64,000 nucleotides of DNA from Ponticoccus litoralis (GTDB taxonomy: Bacteria; Pseudomonadota; Alphaproteobacteria; Rhodobacterales; Rhodobacteraceae): NCBI RefSeq assembly GCF_039769985.1, contig NZ_JBDNCH010000002.1, forward strand, positions 1 to 64,000. Reading direction: 5' to 3'. Shown here piece by piece: positions 30,056 to 40,873 of the stretch. A program made the translations under genes and the position numbers. The first letter of the stretch is position 1. Each line of letters opens with the position of its first letter. Below the pieces are notes generated by a model. That model saw only the letters and a list, made by a program, of their open reading frames with translations. It did not search any database and was not told the DNA's origin.

Positions 30056-31061
30056 TCACATCGAGCTGTTGATCGCCTGAGCGGCGTCGATGTTTTCCTG
30101 GCCCACGTCGTCGGCGAACTGCTCCCAGACCGGCTTCATGGTATCGACCCAGACCTCGCGCTGCTCTGCCGTCAGTTCGCGGATCTCGCCACCGGCGTCC
30201 AGAACGGCCTGACGGGCCTCGGCATCGACCTCGCCCACGGCGGCGTTGCGCTCGTTGGTGACCTCTTCGAGGATGGTGGCCAGCTGGTCGCGGACCTCCG
30301 GTTCCAGACCTTCCCACCAGTCGACATTGGTCACCACGAGATAGTCGAGCACACCGTGGTTGGTTTCGGTGATGCCTTCCTGCACCTCGAAGAACTTCTG
30401 GCCGTAGATGTTGGACCAGGTGTTTTCCTGCCCGTCGACAACGCCGGACTGCAGCGCGCCGTAGACTTCCGAGAAGGCCATCGGCTGCGGGCTGGCACCC
30501 AGCGCTTCCATATTGGCCTTCAGCACCTCAGAGGGCTGCACGCGGAACTTCAGGCCCTTGGCATCCTCGGGCGAGATCAGCGGCTTGTTGGCCGAGATCT
30601 GGGTCAGGCCGTTGTGCCAGAACTGCAGGCCCAGCAGGCCGCGGCGGACCATGGATTCCTTCATCGCCTGACCGGTTTCCGAGGCACTGGAAGGCGTCGA
30701 CCGCGTCGATGTTCTTGAACATGAAGGGCAGGTCGTAGATGCGGAAGACCTTGGTGAACTGCTCGAACTTCGACAGCGAGGGCGCGGCCATCTGGACGTC
30801 GCCGTTCAGCATCGCCTCGAGCACCTGGTCGTCGTTGTAAAGCGTGGAGTTCGGGAAGACCTCCATGCAGGCGGTGCCGTTCATTTCCTCGTTGACGCGC
30901 TCTTGCAGGAGGCTGGCGGCGATGCCCTTGGGATGGCGGTCGGTATTGGTGACGTGGCTGAACTTGATAACCATTTCGCCATCGTCGCAGGCGGCCTGCG
31001 CCGCGGTTGCACCGGACACGGCAAGGGCTGCCGCGGCGGCGGACATCAGGAACTTCTTCAT
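30056..31061 (-). CDS. dctP: TRAP substrate-binding protein (DctP family; one frame break)
   Basis: About 334 aa after removing one base at 30686 (CCAG[T]GCC). It has a signal peptide (MKKFLMSAAAAALAVSGATAAQAA) and a mature DctP domain: IKFSHVTNTDRHPKG, GLKFRVQPSEVLKANMEALGASPQPMAFSEVYGALQSGVVDGQENTWSNIY (with the ligand Arg in FRVQ) and a helical C-terminus. It binds the organic acid in the periplasm and hands it to DctQM. Restored junction: AVDAFQ-ASETGQAMKESM. GGGAGGA precedes ATG 31061. First gene of dctPQM. Confidence 0.92.
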
Positions 31062-31254
31062 GGGTATCCTCCCAGATACGAATGTTACCATCTCGGGGCG
31101 CCCCTCCTCGGGTGCCCGATATCGTGAGGAAACGCCCTGCCGGGCACCCGATCAAGAGGGTGATTCGAGAATCGGGGAAAAATTCGACTAAAGACACTTG
31201 ATATCAAAAGCTTGACCAGGATCCCCAAGAGGCCGGTCACGCCCTGGACGGCGG

Positions 31255-31276
31255 GATGTGCGAAATCCCGCACATC
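31255..31276. promoter_or_regulatory. Candidate DctD operator 1
   Basis: Inverted repeat with 8-bp arms GATGTGCG and CGCACATC around AAATCC, about 200 bases upstream of dctP. Its twin lies 33 bases away. Confidence 0.6.
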
Positions 31277-31289
31277 TGTTTGCGCCCCA

Positions 31290-31307
31290 TGTGCGAAAAT
31301 CCGCACA
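31290..31307. promoter_or_regulatory. Candidate DctD operator 2
   Basis: Inverted repeat TGTGCG-AAAATC-CGCACA. Centre-to-centre distance to operator 1 is 33 bases, three DNA turns, as expected for cooperative dimers on one face. Confidence 0.6.
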
Positions 31308-31659
31308 GTGCCGGAAACCGATTCTCCGGCCCTTGCGCCCTCCGCGAGCGCAGCCGTCCCAGCCGGAACGGGCCCCTGTGCGCCACCCCCGGCGGTCGGC
31401 CTCTCTGCAAGCCCCGCCTTCGCGCCGGTCCGGAAAGTCCGCCCGCAGGCACCGCGTTCCCATGCCCCGCGCCCGGGCCATGCCCGGCGGGTCGCTTTGA
31501 CCCTGCGCTTTGGCGCGCCCTTCGACCCGGCCGCCGTGCCGCCCCTGCGAGGCAGGGAAAAAGCGCCCTCTCCGCGACCACGGCTCGCCTTGGGCGAGCC
31601 GGCGTCGGTCGCATCGCGGATCGCCCCCCTCAGGCGCAGCGGATCCTCATCGCCCGCCG

Positions 31660-32889
31660 CTACCCGCGCTTGAAGGCCTCGGGCTTCAGCCCGTATTTGG
31701 CCAGCTTGTCGTAGAAGGTCTTGCGCGGCAGCTTCAGCGCCTTCGCCGCATCGACCGCCTTGCCGTTGTGGCGCCCCAGCGCCGCGGCCAGCAGCATCTT
31801 TTCCACCTGCGCCATCTGTTCGGCAAGGCCAAGATCCTGCGTCTTAGCCAGATCCTCGGGCATTCCCAGCACGAAACGCATGGCCGCCGACATCAGCGAC
31901 CGGGCGTTGCCCGGCCAGCGCTGCGCCATCAGCCCGGCCATGTGGTCCGGGCTGACCACCGGCGCGGGCACCCCGGCCTGCTCTGCCGCCTGCGCCACGT
32001 AATGCGAGAACAGCACCGGGATGTCCTCGGGCCGCTCGTCGACCGTGGGGATGCGCACCCGGCAGACCTCCAGCCGGTAGAAGAGATCGGCGCTGAAGCC
32101 GCCCTCGGCGACCCGGCCCGCCAGATCCTCGGTCGAGCCGCCGATCAGCACCGGCCCGCCCTGCTCCATCAGGTCCAGCAGCGCCAGCTGCACATCGTCC
32201 GAGGCCGCGCCGATCTCGTCAAGGAACAGCGTGCCGTCCCGGCTTGCCTCCCAGACCCGCGCCAGCCCCTCGCGGCTCAGGCCAGAGGCCGCGCGTTTCT
32301 CGAAGGGCGCCTTGGCGCGGGCGCCGCTCAGGTGGATGACCTCGGCGACCTTGGGCATGCCCGATCCCGGCCCGCCCGAGATCAGCACGTCGGCACCCGC
32401 GCGGGCGGCGACACGCACCCGCCCGCGCATCTCTTCCGCCGCCTTCGAGGCGCCGAAGATCATCCGCGAGGCCGGGTCGCCTGTCTCGCGCACCGCCCGC
32501 AGCGCCCGATGCTCCATCACCAGCCTGCGGGCCGCCAGCGCCCGCGCCACGATCGCCGTCAGCTCTGCCACCGAACAGGGCTTTTCAAGGAAGCCGAAGG
32601 CGCCCGCGCCCATGGCCCGGACCGCCATGGGAATGTCGCCCTCGCCGGTCAGCAGGATCACCGGCAGATCCCTGTCCTGCTGCTGCGCATAGGCCAGCAG
32701 GTGAAAGCCGTCCCGGCCGGGCATCCGCACGTCCGACAGGATCACCCCCTCGAAGCCCTCGGTGATGCGGTCCTTGGCCTCGACAAAGGACCCGGCGGTG
32801 ATCACCGCGTGATCCGCCAGCTCCAGCGTCTGTCCCAGCGCCTCGCGCACCGCGGCATCGTCATCGACCAGCAGCACCGTCGCGTTCAT
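31660..32889 (-). CDS. dctD: DctD-type response regulator with degenerate AAA+ domain
   Basis: A 409-aa NtrC-family regulator. The receiver domain (1-120) has the acidic pair in LLVDDDAAV, phospho-acceptor Asp in VILSDVRMPGRDG (about 53) and Lys in FGFLEKPCS. The central domain is eroded: GGPGSGMPKVAE replaces the normal GETGTGKE Walker A, and the GAFTGA sigma-54 loop is missing, whereas GTLFLDEIG (Walker B) remains. A Fis-type HTH ends it (AAALGRHNGKAVDAAKALKLPRKTFYDKLAKYGLKPE). It probably controls dctPQM without sigma-54. Partner kinase gene dctB lies upstream. Confidence 0.88.
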   Translation of the reverse strand: MNATVLLVDDDAAVREALGQTLELADHAVITAGSFVEAKDRITEGFEGVILSDVRMPGRDGFHLLAYAQQQDRDLPVILLTGEGDIPMAVRAMGAGAFGFLEKPCSVAELTAIVARALAARRLVMEHRALRAVRETGDPASRMIFGASKAAEEMRGRVRVAARAGADVLISGGPGSGMPKVAEVIHLSGARAKAPFEKRAASGLSREGLARVWEASRDGTLFLDEIGAASDDVQLALLDLMEQGGPVLIGGSTEDLAGRVAEGGFSADLFYRLEVCRVRIPTVDERPEDIPVLFSHYVAQAAEQAGVPAPVVSPDHMAGLMAQRWPGNARSLMSAAMRFVLGMPEDLAKTQDLGLAEQMAQVEKMLLAAALGRHNGKAVDAAKALKLPRKTFYDKLAKYGLKPEAFKRG

Positions 32890-32900
32890 GCACCCTCTCC

Positions 32901-32927
32901 TGCTTCTTTCCTGTCCAGATATCCGCC
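32901..32927 (-). repeat. AAGAAG-type intergenic repeat, copy 3
   Basis: Minus-strand form GGCGGATATCTGGACAGGAA then AGAAGCA, between dctB and dctD. The least well conserved copy. Confidence 0.45.
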
Positions 32928-33004
32928 CCGGACGCAGCCCGCGATCCCGGGACGGCGGGCGGGGCGATCCGTGCGCAGCACGGGAGCGGCGTCCCGGCGG
33001 CGCA

Positions 33005-34735
33005 TCAGGCCACCGCCTCGTCCAGCCAGGGTTCCAGCTCGACCGTGAACACCGCCCCCGACGCGGTATTGCTGCCCCGGATTTCCCCGCCGAAGCTTTG
33101 CACCAGCCCGTAAGAGATCGACAGCCCCAGCCCCATGCCCCCGCCGACTTCCTTGGTGGAATAGAAGGGTTCGAACATGCGGTCGGGATCGGCGATGCCG
33201 GGACCGGTGTCCGAAACCCCGATGCGCAGGCGCGGCCCGCGCTCCAGCGTGATGGCGATACGCTTGTCGGCCTCCCCGGCCATGGCGTCGGCGGCGTTGT
33301 TGATCAGGTTGACGAAGACCTGCCCCAGCCGGACCTCTCCGCCCAGGGCATAGGCCGGTGGCCCGCCCTCCCAGACCAGAGTGACCCCATCCGCCTTCAG
33401 CCGCGCCTCGGTCAGTTCGACGGCGGTGTCGATGACGGCGACCAGATCGACCTTGCCCATCGGCTCGCTTTCGTTGCGGGCGAAGGCGCGCAGGTTGCGG
33501 ATGATCCGCGCAGCGCGCGCCGCCATGGCGGCGATGCGCGCAAGGTTGTCGGCGGCGCGCTCGGGCCGCCCCTTGTCCGAGGAAGGCGGTGCCGTTCTCG
33601 GCATATTGCCGGATCGCCGTCAGCGGCTGGTTCAGCTCGTGGCTGATGCCCGCCGACATCTGCCCCAGCGCGCTCAGCTTGCCCGCCTGCACAAGGTCGG
33701 CCTGCGCCCGGCGCAGCGCCGCCTCGGCATCCTCGCGCTCGCGCACCTCGGCGCGCAGCCTGCTGTTGGCCTCTTCCCAGGCGCGGGTGCGCGCGCGCAC
33801 CCGGCCCTCCAGCAGGACATTGGCCTCGGCCAGCGCGCGGCGCCGCTCGGTGGCGATGAACAGCAGCGAGCCGAAGAACAGGCAGAGCGTGACCACCGCC
33901 GCCACCTGAAGCGCCGCCAGCCGCCGCGCCGGGGCGATATCGACAAGCGCCTCTGCCGTCAGGTCGATGACCGGCAGCGCCCGCGTCAGATGCAGGCTGG
34001 CCGGTGGGACATAGGGGCTGAGATTCTGGCGCCAGATCGCATGCCCGCCCGCGCGCGAGACCTGCAGGGGCTTCGCCTCGCCCCCGGGGCCGACCATCCG
34101 CGCGCCGTCGCGGCGCCAGAACAGGATCTCGGAGCGGTTGGTGACAAGGATCTGCCCGCTGTCATCGGTGAAGAAGACCGAGGGCCTTGTGCCACGCCAT
34201 TCCCGTTCGAGGATGTCGAGGTCGACCATCAGCACCAGCGCCCCCTGCACCTCGCCGTCTGCCGCAAAGGACGGCGCCGCGTGGACATAGCTCCGGGCGC
34301 CCGCCGCCGTCACCTCGTGGCCGAAGCCAAGCGCGCCGGTCATGGCCCGCCGGTACCGGGGCCGCGCCGCCAGATCCTGCGGCGCCCCCCGAAGGCGCTG
34401 GCCAGCACGCGCCCATCGCTGTCGGCGTAAAAGGCCCGGTGCGCGCTGATCAGGTCGGCGCTTTCCAGCAGGCGCGCCTCGGCCCGCGCGCGGTCGCCGC
34501 CCGCGTGCAGCGCGCGCAGGTCCGGGTGATCCACCAGAAGGACGGCGGCAGAGCGGAACCGCTGCAACCCGGTCACCAGCCGGTCCGAGGCCAGCGCAAG
34601 GTCCGATTGGCCGCGGGCCGCGACCTGTCCCAGCGCCTGCCCGTAGCCATGCTGCCAGACGATCCAGCCCAGCCCCAGCACGGCGCCAAGGAAGAGCGCC
34701 AGCGCCTTGCTGCGGGGAAAGCGGGAATGCGTCAT
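33005..34735 (-). CDS. dctB: C4-dicarboxylate sensor histidine kinase (two frame breaks)
   Basis: About 576 aa after correction. N-terminal transmembrane helix (ALALFLGAVLGLGWIVW), periplasmic double-PAS sensor (about 40-290), second helix (LAALQVAAVVTLCLFFGSLLFI), coiled-coil linker, HisKA with phospho-acceptor His in MSAGISHELNQPLTAIRQYAENG, and HATPase_c (NLINNAADAM, SDTGPGI, GGGMGLGLSISYGLVQSFGGEI). Breaks: about 33579 (CC[G]AGG, extra base) and about 34388 (one base missing from a G-run). It pairs with dctD to sense dicarboxylates and switch dctPQM. A 110-base gap holding a repeat separates them. Confidence 0.88.
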
Positions 34736-34791
34736 GTCGCGGTGATACCCTGCCCTTGCCAGAACCGGCAAGGCCGGGCAAACCGGGACGC

Positions 34792-35967
34792 ATGTTGCAT
34801 CTCTCCCAAGACCCGACAGAGCCCGCCTTCGTGCAGGACCCCTACCCGTTCTACGACCGCATGCGCGCGGGCGGCGATCTGTGCTTCTGGGAGGATTACG
34901 CCATGCCCTGCGCGGTGTCGCATCGCGCGGTGCAGGCGCTGCTGCGCGACCGCCGCTTCGGCCGCGAGATCCCCGCCGACAGGGCGGAGCCGCATCCGCC
35001 GCATCTTGCGCCCTTCTACGCGGTCGAGTCGCATTCCATGCTGGAACTGGAACCGCCCCGCCACACCCGCCTGCGCGGCCATGTGCTGCGGGCCTTCACC
35101 TCGCGCCGCATCGCCGCGCTGGGGCCCGAGATCGCCGCCCTGTCGCAGACCCTCTGCGACCGCATGACGGGTGCCGGGGCGGATCTTCTGCCCGCCTTCT
35201 GCCAGCCGCTGCCGGTGGTGGTGATCTGCCGCCTGCTCGGCGTGCCCGAGGCCATGGCCCCGCAGCTTCTGGAGTGGTCCAACGCCATGGTCTCCATGTA
35301 TCAGGCGCGCCGGGATCGCGCCGTGGAAGACGCCGCCGCCCGCGCCGCCGCCGACTTCGCCAGCTTCCTGCGCGGCTATGTCGAGGACCGCCGCCGCGCC
35401 CCCTCGGACGACCTGATCAGCCACCTGATTGCCACCGAGGATGCCGGCGACCGCCTGTCGCCGGACGAACTGGTCGCCACCTGCATCCTGCTGCTGAACG
35501 CCGGGCACGAGGCGACGGTGCACACCATGGGCAACGGCATCAAGACCCTGCTCGAGACCGGCCAGCGCATCGACACCGGCAATGCCGCGGCACTCAGCGA
35601 AGAGATCCTGCGCTTCGACCCGCCGCTGCACATGTTCACCCGCTGGGCCTATGACACGGTCGAGCTGCACGGCCACCGCTTCGCCCCCGGCGATCGGGTG
35701 GCGCTGCTGCTGGGGGCGGCGAACCGCGACCCGGCGGTCTGGCCCGACCCGCATCGCTTCGACCCGGCCCGCGCGGCGGCGCCCAACACCAGCTTCGGCG
35801 CGGGGCTGCATTTCTGCGTCGGCGCGCCGCTGGCCCGGCTGGAGCTGCAGATCGCCCTGCCGATCCTGATGGCGCGCTTTCCCGCCATGCGGCTGGACGG
35901 GGCGCCGCGCTACGGCAACCTCTACCATTTCCACGGGCTGGAGGCCCTGCAGGTCACCCTGCGCTAG
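34792..35967 (+). CDS. Cytochrome P450
   Basis: A 391-aa soluble bacterial P450. Landmarks are the I-helix oxygen-binding stretch LLLNAGHEATVHTMG (about 235), the ExxR motif in EEILRFDPPLHMF (about 275) and the heme loop FGAGLHFCVGAPLARLE with the axial Cys (about 346). ATG 34792 is preferred; the frame is open 12 codons further but overlaps the divergent dctB start. No ferredoxin or reductase gene adjoins it, so the redox partner must be elsewhere. Substrate unknown. Confidence 0.93.
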   Translation: MLHLSQDPTEPAFVQDPYPFYDRMRAGGDLCFWEDYAMPCAVSHRAVQALLRDRRFGREIPADRAEPHPPHLAPFYAVESHSMLELEPPRHTRLRGHVLRAFTSRRIAALGPEIAALSQTLCDRMTGAGADLLPAFCQPLPVVVICRLLGVPEAMAPQLLEWSNAMVSMYQARRDRAVEDAAARAAADFASFLRGYVEDRRRAPSDDLISHLIATEDAGDRLSPDELVATCILLLNAGHEATVHTMGNGIKTLLETGQRIDTGNAAALSEEILRFDPPLHMFTRWAYDTVELHGHRFAPGDRVALLLGAANRDPAVWPDPHRFDPARAAAPNTSFGAGLHFCVGAPLARLELQIALPILMARFPAMRLDGAPRYGNLYHFHGLEALQVTLR

Positions 35968-36055
35968 AACCGGCGCCTTCGGTCAGCAACAGATGCGCGG
36001 GCGGCGTCGCAGCGCAGGCCCCCGCGCGATGTCGCGGCCCGGGCAAGCCGCGGGC

Positions 36056-36511
36056 TCACAGCGGCAGCGCCGTCGTGGCCTTGATCTCTTCCATCGACAG
36101 AAGCGCGGTCACATTGTGCACCTTCACCTCTGAAATCAGCGCCTGATAGAAGGCGTCATAGGCGCGGGCGTTCTTCACGCGGACCTTGAGGATGTAATCG
36201 ATGTCACCCGCAAGGCGGTGCGCCTCCTGCACCTCGGGGCGCTCGCGCAGGGCCCTGAGGAAACGCGCCTGCCAGTCGGCCTCATGCTCCGAGGTGCGGA
36301 TCAGCACGAAGAAGGTCGCCTCGAACCCCAGCGCCTCGGCATCCAGCCGGACGGTCTGCGCGCCTATGATCCCGGCCTCGCGCATCTTGCGGATGCGATT
36401 CCACACCGGCGTCTTCGACGACCCCACAGCAGAGGCGATCTCGTCCAGCGATTGCCCCGCATCGCGTTGCAGTTCCCCGAGGATTTTTCTGTCGGTGTCG
36501 TCGATTTTCAT
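36056..36511 (-). CDS. Lrp/AsnC family regulator, divergent from the cys operon
   Basis: A 151-aa regulator. An N-terminal HTH (MKIDDTDRKILGELQRDAGQSLDEIASAVGSSKTPVWNRIRKM) is followed by the RAM ligand-binding domain (FVLIRTSEHE...GDIDYILKVRVKNARAYDAFYQALISEVKVHNVTALLSMEEIKATTALPL). It is divergent from cysG with 145 bases between. In this lineage such Lrp genes usually border the assimilatory sulfur operon and probably regulate it; the effector is not predictable. Confidence 0.92.
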   Translation of the reverse strand: MKIDDTDRKILGELQRDAGQSLDEIASAVGSSKTPVWNRIRKMREAGIIGAQTVRLDAEALGFEATFFVLIRTSEHEADWQARFLRALRERPEVQEAHRLAGDIDYILKVRVKNARAYDAFYQALISEVKVHNVTALLSMEEIKATTALPL

Positions 36512-36516
36512 ACGCC

Positions 36517-36543
36517 GTTCCGGTTTGACCGCGAAAACGGAAC
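36517..36543. promoter_or_regulatory. Inverted repeat in the lrp-cysG divergent region
   Basis: Arms GTTCCG (36517-36522) and CGGAAC (36538-36543) with 15 bases between, starting six bases upstream of the Lrp gene. A possible Lrp-family operator. A -10-like TATATA lies near 36633 ahead of cysG. Confidence 0.35.
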
Positions 36544-36656
36544 ATCCGCCTCCCTCTCTTCGCATCGTAGAACGATCTTCCTTATTCCCGCAAGAGCATG
36601 GCGCCGAAGCGGGAAAATTTCCTATATAGACAGCAAGGAACGGCGGAGACGACGCG

Positions 36657-38045
36657 ATGCAGCATTTCCCGATTTTCGTGAACACGGCAGGCGCCCGCGT
36701 GGTGCTGTCGGGCGGCGGCGAGGCGGCGCTGGCCAAGCTGCGCCTGCTGATGAAGACCGAGGCCGCGCTCGATGTCTACGCGCCCGCCCCCTCCGCCGAG
36801 ATCGTGACATGGGCCGCCGAGGGGCGCCTGACCCTGCACCGCCGCGCGCTGCGCGCGGGCGACGTGACCGGCGCCGTGCTGTTCTACGCCGCCGACGAGG
36901 CCGCGACAGAGGACGCCCGCACCGCCGGGATCGCCGCCGTCGAGGGCGCCATGGTCAATGTGGTCGACAACCTCGCCGACAGCGCCTTCATCACCCCCGC
37001 CATCGTCGACCGCGACCCGGTCACCGTCGCCATCGGCACCGAAGGCGCGGCCCCGGTGCTGGCGCGCGCCATCAAGGCCGATCTCGAAGCCCGCCTGCCG
37101 GTCACGCTTGGCCCGCTGGCGCGGATCGGCAAGGCCTTCCGCCGCATGGCGGAGGCCCTGCCCCATGGCCGCCCGCGCCGCGACTTCTGGTCCGACTACT
37201 ACTTCGACGCCGGACCCCGCGCCTTCGCCGGGGGCGAAGAGGCCACGAACGACACGCTCGACCGGCTGCTGGCCCGCCACCTCGCCCGCGAGGACGCCCC
37301 CGGCCACGTGGATTTCGTCGGCAGCGGCCCCGGCGATCCCGAGCTTCTGACGCTGCGGGCGCGCCGCGCGCTGGACCGCGCCGACGTGGTGATCCACGAC
37401 CGACTGGTGACCGGCGAGATCCTCGAACTCGCTCGCCGCGAGGCTCTGCTGATCGACGCCGGCAAGGAGGGCTTCGGCGCCTCGATGACGCAGGAAGAGA
37501 TCAACCGCCTGATCGTCACACACGCGCGGGAAGGCGCCCATGTGGTGCGGCTGAAGGGCGGCGATCCCACCGTCTTCGGACGCCTCGACGAAGAGATGGA
37601 GGCGGTCGAAGCCGCGGGCCTTTCCTTCGCCATCGTGCCGGGCATCACCGCCGCCTCCGCCGCGCTGGCCGGCATCGGCCAAAGCTTCACCCGCCGGGGC
37701 CGCAACACCGCCGCCCGGATCCTGACCGGCCACGACATGAAGGGCTTCGCCGATCACGAGTGGAAGACGCTCTCGCGCCCCGGCGAGGTCGCCGCGATCT
37801 ACATGGGCAAGAAGGCCGCGCGCTTCATCCAGGGCCGCCTGCTGATGCATGGCGCCGCGCCGGAAACGCCGGTGACCATCGTCGAGAACATCTCGCGCCC
37901 CGACCAGCGCACCATCGGCACCACCCTGGGCCAGCTGGAACCCGACCTGTCCAACGCCCGCCTCTCGGGCCCCGCCCTCATGCTCTACGGTCTCGCGCCC
38001 CGCGCCGCGGCTGCCCTCAACTCCCTGCAACAGGAGGTCTCCTGA
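36657..38045 (+). CDS. cysG: Siroheme synthase (multifunctional)
   Basis: A 462-aa fusion that makes siroheme from uroporphyrinogen III. Residues 1-200 form the precorrin-2 dehydrogenase/ferrochelatase half (VVLSGGGEAALAKLRLLMK, MVNVVDNLADSAFITPAIVDRDPVTVAIGTEGAAPVLAR). Residues 215-455 form the SAM-dependent methyltransferase half (VDFVGSGPGDPELLTLRARRALDRADVVIHDRLV, VVRLKGGDPTVFGRLDEE, VPGITAASAALAGIGQSFTRRG). It is first in the operon and supplies siroheme to CysI downstream. Its TGA overlaps the next ATG. Confidence 0.96.
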   Translation: MQHFPIFVNTAGARVVLSGGGEAALAKLRLLMKTEAALDVYAPAPSAEIVTWAAEGRLTLHRRALRAGDVTGAVLFYAADEAATEDARTAGIAAVEGAMVNVVDNLADSAFITPAIVDRDPVTVAIGTEGAAPVLARAIKADLEARLPVTLGPLARIGKAFRRMAEALPHGRPRRDFWSDYYFDAGPRAFAGGEEATNDTLDRLLARHLAREDAPGHVDFVGSGPGDPELLTLRARRALDRADVVIHDRLVTGEILELARREALLIDAGKEGFGASMTQEEINRLIVTHAREGAHVVRLKGGDPTVFGRLDEEMEAVEAAGLSFAIVPGITAASAALAGIGQSFTRRGRNTAARILTGHDMKGFADHEWKTLSRPGEVAAIYMGKKAARFIQGRLLMHGAAPETPVTIVENISRPDQRTIGTTLGQLEPDLSNARLSGPALMLYGLAPRAAAALNSLQQEVS

Positions 38046-38344
38046 TGCCCAAGGCATTCACCCCCAAGGTCGTCACCGCCAATGCGCTTCTGGCAGGCGA
38101 CGTGGTCTACCTGACCGCCGACGACGCCTGGTCGCCGGACCTGCGCCAGGCCGAACTCTTGACCGACGAGGCCCATGCCCAGCTGCGTCTGGTCGAGGCC
38201 AGCACGCGCCACGCCGAGGTCGTGGGGGTTTACCTCGCTGACATGGTGCCGGGCGACAAGGGGCCGGAACCCACGCATTTCCGCGAGGAATTCCGCCGCA
38301 CCGGCCCCTCGAACCATCGTCACGGCAAGCAAGCCGACCTCTGA
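38045..38344 (+). CDS. DUF2849 protein
   Basis: A 99-aa cytosolic protein of the DUF2849 family, found almost only in alphaproteobacterial sulfite-reduction operons. Visible stretches are ANALLAGDVVYLTADDAWS and EVVGVYLADMVPGDKGPEPTHFREEFRRTGPSN. It overlaps the cysG stop by one base (TGATG), so it is translationally coupled. Exact role unknown; an accessory function in sulfite reductase action is inferred from its constant neighbours. Confidence 0.88.
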   Translation: MPKAFTPKVVTANALLAGDVVYLTADDAWSPDLRQAELLTDEAHAQLRLVEASTRHAEVVGVYLADMVPGDKGPEPTHFREEFRRTGPSNHRHGKQADL

Positions 38345-38356
38345 AAGCCACCAGAC

Positions 38357-38399
38357 AATCCCGTCGACGGGATTTGCAAAGTCCTTCGAAGGACTTTGC
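38357..38399. repeat. Twin-palindrome element, copy 2 (inside the cys operon)
   Basis: Palindrome 38357-38374 (arms AATCCCG/CGGGATT, centre TCGA) and palindrome 38376-38399 (arms GCAAAGTCC/GGACTTTGC, centre TTCGAA), one base apart. It sits between DUF2849 and cysI, so if it terminates it is only partial. Confidence 0.75.
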
Positions 38400-38414
38400 C
38401 GGGAGTAAGACCAG

Positions 38415-40083
<1,669 letters not shown>

Positions 40084-40090
40084 ACCCCTC

Positions 40091-40873
40091 ATGTTTCTTC
40101 TTGGCGAAAATACCTCCGCCGGAGGCTCCGACACCGCCCCGGGCACGGATCTCGCGGCCCTGCGCGCCCGGGTGGCCACGCTCAACGCGCGCTACCGCCA
40201 CCACGGCGCGACCGCGGTGCTCGAAGGCGCGCTGAACGACCCCGAGGCCGGGCGCATCGCCATGGTCTCGTCCTTCGGGGCGGAATCGGTGGCGCTTTTG
40301 CACCTCGTGGCCATGGTCGACCGAAAAGTGCCGGTGCTCTTCATCGACACGCGGCTGCTCTTTGCCGAAACGCTGGCCTACCAGCAGGAGGTGGCGGAAC
40401 GGCTGCGGCTGGAGAACGTGCAGGTGCTGCGCACCGACGAGGCGACGCTGCAAAAACGCGACCCCTACGGCGCCCTGCGCATGGGCGACACCGATGCCTG
40501 CTGCGCGCTGCGCAAGACGCTGCCGCTGGAACAGGCGCTGGCGGGCTACGACGGCTGGATCACCGGGCGCAAGCGCTACCAGTCCGGCACCCGCGCGGCG
40601 CTCGAATTCTTCGAGCTCGAGGACTCCACGGGCCGGATCAAGGTCAACCCCTCGGCCCACTGGGGGCCCGAGGACGTGCGCGCCTACATGGACGAGAACC
40701 GCCTGCCTCGGCACCCGCTGGTGGCGCAGGGCTACCCCTCGATCGGCTGCGCGCCCTGCACTTCCAAGGTGGCGCCCGGAGAGGACCCCCGCGCCGGACG
40801 CTGGCGCGGCCAGCAGAAGGAGGAATGCGGCATCCACTTCGTCAACGGCCGCGCCGTGCGGCAGTCCGCCTGA
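40091..40873 (+). CDS. cysH: Adenylyl-sulfate reductase (4Fe-4S type)
   Basis: A 260-aa enzyme that reduces activated sulfate to sulfite. Family motifs are VSSFGAESVALLHLVAMVD, VLFIDTRLLFAETLAYQ and TGRKRYQSGTR, plus the redox-active C-terminal ECGIH. The cysteine pairs DACCALRK and SIGCAPCTS are present, marking the cluster-bearing type that prefers adenylyl-sulfate. GGAG lies 11 bases before ATG. The first dozen residues (MFLLGENTSAGG) are translated from an AAGAAG-type repeat and are not conserved; the domain begins near LAALRARV. Confidence 0.94.
   Translation: MFLLGENTSAGGSDTAPGTDLAALRARVATLNARYRHHGATAVLEGALNDPEAGRIAMVSSFGAESVALLHLVAMVDRKVPVLFIDTRLLFAETLAYQQEVAERLRLENVQVLRTDEATLQKRDPYGALRMGDTDACCALRKTLPLEQALAGYDGWITGRKRYQSGTRAALEFFELEDSTGRIKVNPSAHWGPEDVRAYMDENRLPRHPLVAQGYPSIGCAPCTSKVAPGEDPRAGRWRGQQKEECGIHFVNGRAVRQSA
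40094..40127 (-). repeat. AAGAAG-type intergenic repeat, copy 4 (overlaps cysH start)
   Basis: Plus strand TTTCTTCTTGGCGAAAATAC then CTCCGCCGGAGGC, the reverse form of the family, with the hairpin CCTCCGCCGGAGG. It begins inside the cysH start codon region. Confidence 0.6.

Larger units (their letters stand above)
31062..31659. other. dctP-dctD intergenic region
   Basis: About 600 bases. The dctP-proximal half holds the dctP leader and a perfect TTGATATCAA palindrome (31198-31207), then the tandem GTGCG/CGCAC operators. The rest (31310-31640) is GC-rich without a recognisable gene. No sigma-54 -24/-12 pair was found ahead of dctP. Confidence 0.6.

Noticed and set aside
36218..38344. A 708-codon plus-strand frame over lrp and cysG.
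   Set aside because: Only its last 100 codons (DUF2849, from 38045) are real; the rest is Arg/Pro-rich out-of-frame reading of cysG.
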